Assembly (NCBI GenBank): GCA_017645255.1 | Contig: JAGCPI010000006.1 | Location: forward strand, 1 to 10,735 | Origin: a bacterium | Lineage (GTDB): Bacteria > Bacillota_I > Bacilli_A > Mycoplasmatales > Mycoplasmoidaceae | DNA: 10,735 nt | Reading direction: 5' to 3' | Shown: one piece after another, positions 5,955 to 10,735 of the stretch | Layout of the letters: every line of letters starts with the position of its first letter | How positions within the stretch are numbered: position 1 is the stretch's first letter | The notes under the pieces: model-generated | The model's input: the letters and a program-made list of their open reading frames with translations, nothing else | Databases searched by the model: none | What the model was told of the DNA's origin: nothing | Position numbers and translations under genes: made by a program

Positions 5955-6956
5955 ATGGAAGAAAACAAAGAAGTAAAGCCAGCTAGTGCAACTACTAAAC
6001 CTACAACTCCTAACACAGCGAATGTAGGTGACAAGAAGCCTAGCCGCCCAAATCCTGCGAAAGCTACAAAGCCAGCAGGTGCACCAACTAGTCAACCATC
6101 AAGTCGTCCTAATCGTCCATTTACCAATGGATCTCGACCTGCATTTAATAATCACAATAATCCAAAAAATCCAAATGCACCTCGTCCTCATTTTACCCAC
6201 ACTGATAATGCAGCAAGTCAACCAAGTGATGGTTCCAAACCAACTAATTCACGTCCACGATTTAGCCGTCCTGATGGTCAAAGAAATCCTCGTCCTCATT
6301 TTAACCGACAAGAAAACGCTGATAATGCAAAAAAGCCATTAAATCCAAACGCAACCGCAAATACAACAAATCCAAGTGCTAATAATAATGCAGTTGCTGA
6401 AGATGAAGAAGGCAAGAAAGTATTTGTTAAAAAGTTTAAACACAATCCAAAGTTTAAACGTCCAATTAAAACTGGCCCTGAACTAGAAGAAAAAGTCATT
6501 GAAGTTAAGCGGATTTCCAAGACCACTAAAGGGGGTCGCAAACTTCGCTTTAGTGCACTTGTAGTTGTTGGTGATCGCAAAGGAACAGTTGGTTATGGTT
6601 TAGCTAAAGCTAACGAAGTTCCTGATGCATTAAAGAAAGCCATCCGCAAAGCACACAATAACCTTTACAAAGTAAAAATGACTCGTGATGGTAGTTTGTA
6701 CCACGAAGCAACTGGCCGCAGTTCCAGTGGTAAAGTTTTATTAAAGCCAGCTCCAGTAGGTACTGGTATTATCGCTGGTGGTCCAATTCGGGCTATTGTC
6801 GAATTAGCTGGTTATAGTGATATTTATTCCAAGAACCAAGGCACAAATGCTTCCATTAACATGGTACGGGCAACTATCAATGCATTGATGCAACAACGTA
6901 CTATTAAGGATGTTGCTGCTGCCCGTGATCTTCCAATCAATAAATTATTTCATTAG
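5955..6956 (+). CDS. rpsE: 30S ribosomal protein S5 with long Pro/Asn/Arg-rich N-terminal extension
   Basis: S5 lies on the 30S solvent side at the mRNA entry channel, contributes to decoding accuracy and, with S3 and S4, to mRNA unwinding. The 333-residue product is twice the E. coli length (167). The normal S5 begins near residue 176 ([20 protein letters not shown]), followed by [23 protein letters not shown] (201-223) and the C-terminal domain with [18 protein letters not shown]. The KTTKGGR loop, where spectinomycin-resistance changes occur in other bacteria, looks intact. Residues 1-175 are low complexity, Pro/Asn/Ala/Lys/Arg-rich, with an RPxF motif repeated at 61-64, 77-80, 100-103 and 113-116, and an acidic patch EDEE (149-152) before a basic stretch. 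ATG at 5955 has AAAGGA at 5938-5943 upstream. No later in-frame start with a good SD was found before the core. Confidence 0.96.
   Translation: MEENKEVKPASATTKPTTPNTANVGDKKPSRPNPAKATKPAGAPTSQPSSRPNRPFTNGSRPAFNNHNNPKNPNAPRPHFTHTDNAASQPSDGSKPTNSRPRFSRPDGQRNPRPHFNRQENADNAKKPLNPNATANTTNPSANNNAVAEDEEGKKVFVKKFKHNPKFKRPIKTGPELEEKVIEVKRISKTTKGGRKLRFSALVVVGDRKGTVGYGLAKANEVPDALKKAIRKAHNNLYKVKMTRDGSLYHEATGRSSSGKVLLKPAPVGTGIIAGGPIRAIVELAGYSDIYSKNQGTNASINMVRATINALMQQRTIKDVAAARDLPINKLFH
6135..6303 (+). repeat. RPxF coding repeats in the S5 N-terminal extension
   Basis: Within rpsE a 16-base sequence, CCTCGTCCTCATTTTA, occurs exactly twice, at 6180-6195 and 6288-6303, 108 bases (36 codons) apart and in the same frame, both coding PRPHF. 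Two looser copies encode RPAF (residues 61-64) and RPRF (100-103), and a related RPNRPF sits at 51-56. The arrangement suggests growth of the tail by internal duplication and later drift. Confidence 0.7.
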
Positions 6957-6960
6957 TGAC

Positions 6961-6966
6961 TAGGAG
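6961..6966 (+). promoter_or_regulatory. Shine-Dalgarno site for rplO
   Basis: TAGGAG, with AGGAG eight bases before the rplO ATG at 6975. It lies in the 18-base gap where most bacteria carry rpmD (L30); the gap has no room for that gene. Confidence 0.65.
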
Positions 6967-6974
6967 CAACCAGA

Positions 6975-7478
6975 ATGGAATTAAACAATCTAAAATATAA
7001 CTACAAATCCCGCGGTCTTAAAGTAAAAACTTATGGTCGGGGTCGCAGTTCAGGTATTGGTGGTCCATCCACCCGTGGTTACAAAGGACAAAACGCTCGG
7101 AAATCAGGTGGTACCCGCCTTGGCTTTGAAGGTGGCCAAACCCCAATTTTCCGTCGGTTACCAAAAGTTGGATTTAACAATCCAAGTGAAAAACGTTATG
7201 ACGTTGTCACTTTAGCTTCCTTGAACAAAGTAGATGCCACTACCATTGATTTAAAAACGTTAAAGGAACTAAAATTAGTTTCAAAGTCTGCTACTATGTT
7301 TAAGGTAATTGGTAATGATAAACCAAACCGTGCCTTAGATGTTACTTGTAACAAAATTAGTAAACAAGCCCAAGCTAGCATCGAAGCAGCTGGAGGAAAA
7401 GTAACCTTACTTCCAGTAATCAATAAACATAAAAAACACTCAGTAAAAAAACAACAACCAAAAGCACCACAAAAATAG
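6975..7478 (+). CDS. rplO: 50S ribosomal protein L15
   Basis: L15 is a 23S rRNA-binding protein needed for late 50S assembly. The 167-residue product has the long basic glycine-rich N-terminus typical of L15: GRGRSSGIGG (21-30), TRGYKGQNARKSGG (33-46) and GFEGGQTPIFRRLPKVGF (50-67). The C-terminal domain carries the signature region ISKQAQASIEAAGG (128-141). E. coli L15 is 144 residues; the extra part is a basic tail of about 17 residues (HKKHSVKKQQPKAPQK). The start is supported by TAGGAG eight bases upstream and by the family N-terminus. The gene is followed by secY after 17 bases with no SD. Confidence 0.98.
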   Translation: MELNNLKYNYKSRGLKVKTYGRGRSSGIGGPSTRGYKGQNARKSGGTRLGFEGGQTPIFRRLPKVGFNNPSEKRYDVVTLASLNKVDATTIDLKTLKELKLVSKSATMFKVIGNDKPNRALDVTCNKISKQAQASIEAAGGKVTLLPVINKHKKHSVKKQQPKAPQK

Positions 7479-7495
7479 ATAACTAAATTATTAGC

Positions 7496-8971
7496 ATGAA
7501 AAGAAAGAGAAAACTTGCATCTAATAATGTCGATAGTTTTAGTAATGCGGAAAAAGTTAAAAATTTCTTCAAGTTATTTGCAAACCGCAAAGTTATCGTA
7601 TCTATTTTTATTACCTTAGTGATTCTAATTATTTTCCGAATTGGTTCATTAGTATCAATGCCTGGAGTGACGTTTATTTCATCTAGTGCAGCTGCTAATG
7701 ATCTACAAAGTAACAACTTACTAGGATTAATGAATATGTTAGGGGGAGGTGGATTAACGCAAGTATCCATCTTTGCCCTTGGGGTGTCTCCTTATATTAA
7801 CGCCCAAATCATTATGCAATTGCTTTCCACGGATTTGGTAAAACCAATTTCCGATATGCTTAAAAGCGGGGAAGCAGGCAAACGTAAATATGAAATTTGA
7901 ACGCGGGTAATTACTTTACCTTTTGCGTTCTTACAAGCATATGCAATTATTGCTTTATTAACAACTAGTAAGTTACACACTGTCATTGAATTTAATGACA
8001 ATAACCCATTAACATCATCTCAATGGGCATTTTACATTTTCTTACTCGTTGGAGGATGTTATGCTTCCATCTTCCTTGGTGACGTAATTACCAAAAGAGG
8101 AGTTGGAAACGGAATTACTTTAATCATTGCTACTGGAATTATCGGTTCATTAATTACCGATTTCCAAATTGCCCAAGAAGTATTAACTAGCATTAGTTCT
8201 ACTTCAACTGCAGTCTTTTTTACCCACGAAATCAGTTTTGTACTGTACATCATCTTTTTCTTCGTGATTATCATGATTATCGTCTTTATGAATGAGTCGG
8301 TAAGAAAGATTCCTGTGCAACAAACGGGGCAAGGAATGATTAATGAAAAGGAAAATATTCACTATTTACCAATTAAAGTTAATGCGGCTGGAGTTATTCC
8401 TATTATCTTTGCTGCTTCTTTAATGTCAATTCCAAGTACTGTCCAAATCTTTTACCCAACCACCAGTGTTGCATACCAAGTTATTCAAAATTACTTCACT
8501 TTCGAATCTTGATTAGGAATTTGCATTTATTTTATTCTTACTGTTTTATTTACTTTCTTTTACTCATACGTGCAAATTAATCCTGAACGACAAGCTGAAA
8601 ACTTCAAAAAATCTGGTAAGTTTATTTTAGGGGTTCAATCTGGGGAAGAAACTGAAAAGTACATTTCGCGAATTTTAATGCGGGTTAACTTCATTGGGGC
8701 GCCATTCTTAGCAATTCTAGCAAGTATTCCATACTTTGTTGGAAAAGCAATTGGACTTCCATTTAGTGACTCAGCCTTAGGGGGAACTGGCATGATTATT
8801 ATTGTGGCAGTTTGTTTACAAACTTGATTATCCATCAAGTCAGCAGCTACTAGCATCAACTATGGTAAAGTGCGCAAGGAAATTGAATATTCAGCATCGG
8901 TCTTCCAACCTGATGTTGAAGTTGTAACAAAACCAAAGAAAGATAACAATAACAATAAATTGTTATGATAA
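7496..8971 (+). CDS. secY: Protein translocase subunit SecY
   Basis: SecY is the pore of the Sec translocon in the cell membrane. The 491-residue product shows about ten hydrophobic segments: roughly 33-53, 88-110, 137-157, 177-197, 205-225, 246-266, 298-318, 338-360, 397-417 and 430-447. Recognisable parts are [17 protein letters not shown] (94-110), [17 protein letters not shown] (195-211), [19 protein letters not shown] (291-309) and [17 protein letters not shown] (358-374). Four Trp codons are TGA and one is TGG (8024-8026). The last codon before TAA is TGA (8966-8968), adding a Trp to a Lys/Asn tail. Length exceeds the usual 430 or so because of both ends. The cytoplasmic C5 loop reads ILGVQSG where the family has IPGIRPG. 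ATG 7496 has an in-frame TAA 12 bases before it, which fixes the start, but no SD is visible. Confidence 0.97.
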
Positions 8972-8990
8972 AGAAATTGAAGGTACGATA

Positions 8991-9635
8991 ATGAACATAA
9001 TTTTATTAGGAGCACCAGGTGCTGGAAAAGGCTCAGTAAGTGAATTACTTACTACCAAGCATAATTATTATCATCTATCTACTGGAGATGCACTACGACA
9101 AATTGCGAAAGAAGATAGTGAATTAGCACATAAGTTAAACAATATCCTTAAATCTGGTCAATTAGTTAGTGATGATATTGTGAATGAAATTGTTAAAACT
9201 ACTTTAGATCGCATTGACGCAAGCAAATATCAAGGAATCATTTTTGATGGTTATCCCCGAACAAAAAATCAAGCTCAATACTTAAAAAACATTGCGAAGA
9301 TTGATCAAGTATTGTTCATTGATGTTCCAAACAAAATAATTGAAAACCGGATTATTAACCGTCGTCTCTGCAGCAAATGTGGCAAAATCTACAATTTGAT
9401 TGTGCCAGATTTAAAACCAAAGAAAAATGATACTTGTGATGTATGCGGTGCTTTATTAATTCAACGCAAGGATGACACCAAAGATGTCATTGCAAAGCGT
9501 TTGCAAGAATATTACAAAGAAATTAGTCCTTTAATGCAATTTTATGCTGACCAAGGTTTATTAATCAAACTTGACGGAACGTTAGCTTGACCAGAATGAA
9601 AAGCATTAGTCGAAAAAACGGTCAAAATTAATTAA
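8991..9635 (+). CDS. adk: Adenylate kinase, zinc-lid type
   Basis: Adenylate kinase catalyses AMP + ATP = 2 ADP in the cytoplasm. The 214-residue product has the P-loop GAPGAGKGS (7-15), STGDALR (30-36, AMP-binding Arg36), DGYPRT (86-91, Arg90), and a LID domain (about 122-160) with Cys127, Cys130, Cys149 and Cys152 placed to bind zinc, as in Gram-positive enzymes. RKDD (159-162) and R170 are the usual catalytic arginine region. Small deviations: Ser15 for the usual Thr, Tyr for Phe in DGFPRT, and Asn for Gly before the LID arginines. Two TGA Trp codons (9588-9590 and 9597-9599) lie near the end; a standard code would cut 15 residues. The start is the family N-terminus MNIILLGAPG, with only a weak AAGG upstream. 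secY ends 19 bases before; map starts five bases after. Confidence 0.97.
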
Positions 9636-9640
9636 TAAAT

Positions 9641-10387
9641 ATGATTATTATAAAATCCGATGCTGATCTTGCTGATATTAGACAAGCAGGTCATATTTGA
9701 AAATTAACAAAGGACTACATCATCCAATTATTAAACAAAAATCCGTATCGGAGTTTGTTACAACTTGATGACCTTATTGATAAGTTCATCCGCTCGCAAC
9801 ATGCTTCATCTACTTTTTTAGGGATGTATGGCTTTCCTAAACACGTTTGTATTTCCGTGAATGATTGCGTTATTCATGGAATTCCAGACAATTACGTGTT
9901 AAAGGATGGTGACAAAGTAACGTTTGATATCGGTGTGACTTATAACAACCACGTTTGTGATTCCGCTTTCAACTATTTAATGCCCCACGCTAGCGAAGCA
10001 TACAAGCGCATTGTCGCTGTTTGCGAAGAAAGCTTACGTTTAGGTATGCAACAAGTAAAAGCTGGTAATCACGTTGGTGATATTGGCCATGCAATTTGCG
10101 ATTATATTACCAAACAAGGGTATTGCTTATTACCTGACTATACGGGTCATGGATGTGGCAATAAACTACACGAAGATCCCTATATTTATAATTATGGGGA
10201 AATTGGGAAGGGTCCAATCTTAAGGAAAAATATGGTGATTTGTATTGAACCTATGATTATGACCGCAAGTACTCACTATTATACAGTACGTGATTGAAAC
10301 GTTATTGCATCCAACCATCTACCAGTTGACCATGTCGAAAACATGCTTTTAGTCACTGAAGATGGCTACGAAATATTAAATAACTAA
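9641..10387 (+). CDS. map: Methionine aminopeptidase, type I
   Basis: Map removes the initiator methionine from nascent proteins. The 248-residue product has the pita-bread fold motifs and all five metal ligands: Asp96 (FDIGV), Asp107 (CDSAF), His170 (TGHGCG), Glu203 (IEPMI) and Glu233 (HVENM). His79 (VIHGIP) and His177 (LHEDP) match further active-site histidines. The last ligand motif reads ENM where E. coli has EHT. Trp20 and Trp219 are TGA, the first 57 bases into the gene, so a standard code would lose the true start. ATG 9641 follows the adk stop by five bases, the upstream sequence is AT-rich, and no SD is visible. Type I without an N-terminal zinc domain; length is near E. coli Map (264). 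Confidence 0.96.
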
Positions 10388-10399
10388 AATTATTAACAC

Positions 10400-10411
10400 G
10401 AGGTAAATTTG
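10400..10411 (+). promoter_or_regulatory. Ribosome-binding site and TTG start of infA
   Basis: GAGG (10400-10403) is followed five bases later by TTG (10409-10411). The next in-frame ATG is inside the conserved GKMR motif, about 49 codons on, so TTG is the only workable start. It is the only non-ATG start among the genes with visible starts here. Confidence 0.75.
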
Positions 10412-10657
10412 GAATCTCAATCAAAGAATAAAATCATCGCTGAAGGTATCATCAAAGAAATTATTTCTGGTGATAAATTCAAGGTTGAACTTACCAAGAT
10501 CAACGGCGTTGATTTACAACAAAAACAAATTGTTTTAGCCCACGTATCAGGTAAAATGCGCATGCACCATATTAGAATTTTACTTGGTGATACTGTTGAC
10601 GTTGAGTTAAGTGAATACGACTTAACACGTGGAAGAATTCTATATCGCAAGAAATAA
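10409..10657 (+). CDS. infA: Translation initiation factor IF-1
   Basis: IF-1 occupies the 30S A site during initiation. The 82-residue product has the S1/OB-fold pattern: [18 protein letters not shown] (11-28), then [19 protein letters not shown] (43-61), [18 protein letters not shown] (63-80). E. coli IF-1 has 72 residues; most of the difference lies between VEL and LAHVSGKMR, where [14 protein letters not shown] stands in place of a short turn, lengthening the loop between strands. The start is TTG with GAGG upstream. A reading from the first internal ATG would remove half of the domain. The gene follows map by 21 bases and precedes rpmJ by 19. Confidence 0.95.
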   Translation: MESQSKNKIIAEGIIKEIISGDKFKVELTKINGVDLQQKQIVLAHVSGKMRMHHIRILLGDTVDVELSEYDLTRGRILYRKK

Positions 10658-10676
10658 ATAGATAAGGAATAACAAG

Positions 10677-10735
10677 ATGAAAGTAAGAGCATCAGTTAAA
10701 CCAATCTGTAAGGATTGTATCGTCATTCGACGAAA
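10677..10735 (+). CDS. rpmJ: 50S ribosomal protein L36 (partial, runs off the window)
   Basis: L36 is a small zinc protein of the 50S subunit. Only the first 19 residues are present, MKVRASVKPICKDCIVIRR, which match the family start MKVRASVKK-CRNC-VIKR. Cys11 and Cys14 are the first pair of zinc ligands; the second pair would be beyond the window. AAGGA (10664-10668) is eight bases before the ATG. The infA-rpmJ order is the standard one and would normally continue with rpsM. Confidence 0.95.
   Translation, partial: MKVRASVKPICKDCIVIRR

Noticed and set aside
6028..6342. 104-codon open frame overlapping the start of rpsE in another frame
   Set aside because: It is a by-product of the low-complexity repeat coding of the S5 tail, has no SD and gives a compositionally odd product.
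5955..6480. Separate small gene in front of a normal-length S5
   Set aside because: The frame is continuous from ATG 5955 into the S5 core, with no stop and no internal start with a good SD near residue 176.
184..10692. Minus-strand open frames opposite many genes
   Set aside because: All are shadows of plus-strand genes, short, without SD or family resemblance.

Overview
The window is a continuous, single-strand run of translation genes from a mollicute. Internal UGA codons fall at conserved tryptophan positions in S19, S3, L16, S17, L5, S14, S8, SecY, Adk and Map, so the code is table 4 (UGA = Trp). I count 21 UGA against one UGG (8024-8026). UAG and UAA are the only stops, about equally used. 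The DNA is moderately AT-rich, but CGG arginine codons are common. That argues against the M. capricolum type of decoding, in which CGG is unassigned. Gene order, the missing rpmD, and tails on L22, L29, S3 and S5 fit the Mycoplasmoides (pneumoniae-group) branch or an uncultured relative. This placement below the class level is an inference with low confidence.

Layout, all on the plus strand: end of rplB (1-31), rpsS, rplV, rpsC, rplP, rpmC, rpsQ (the distal S10-type operon); rplN, rplX, rplE, rpsN, rpsH, rplF, rplR, rpsE, rplO (spc-type operon, no rpmD); secY, adk, map, infA; and the start of rpmJ (10677-10735). The largest gap between genes is 34 bases (3060-3093). Several junctions abut or overlap: rplB/rpsS abut, rplP/rpmC overlap by 14 nt, and rpmC/rpsQ and rplE/rpsN overlap by 1 nt as TAATG. 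I see no intrinsic terminator, promoter, RNA gene, mobile element, CRISPR or riboswitch. The window looks like the middle of one long transcript, with most genes led by a purine-rich Shine-Dalgarno sequence, often inside or touching the previous stop codon.

The gene set links ribosome assembly (both subunits) with initiation (IF-1), N-terminal methionine removal (Map), membrane insertion of proteins (SecY) and adenylate balance (Adk). The cores are orthodox. What stands out is the tails. Proteins at the nascent-chain exit rim (L22, L29) carry Lys/Glu/Asp-rich tails, while proteins around the mRNA entry side (S3, S5) carry Asn/Pro/Arg-rich tails, including an RPxF motif repeated in S5. There are also residue-level departures: the S3 KH loop and one helicase arginine, the conserved SecY C5-loop arginine, and an expanded IF-1 loop with a TTG start. 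I find no separate novel system; the interest lies in how this ribosome and translocon have diverged.
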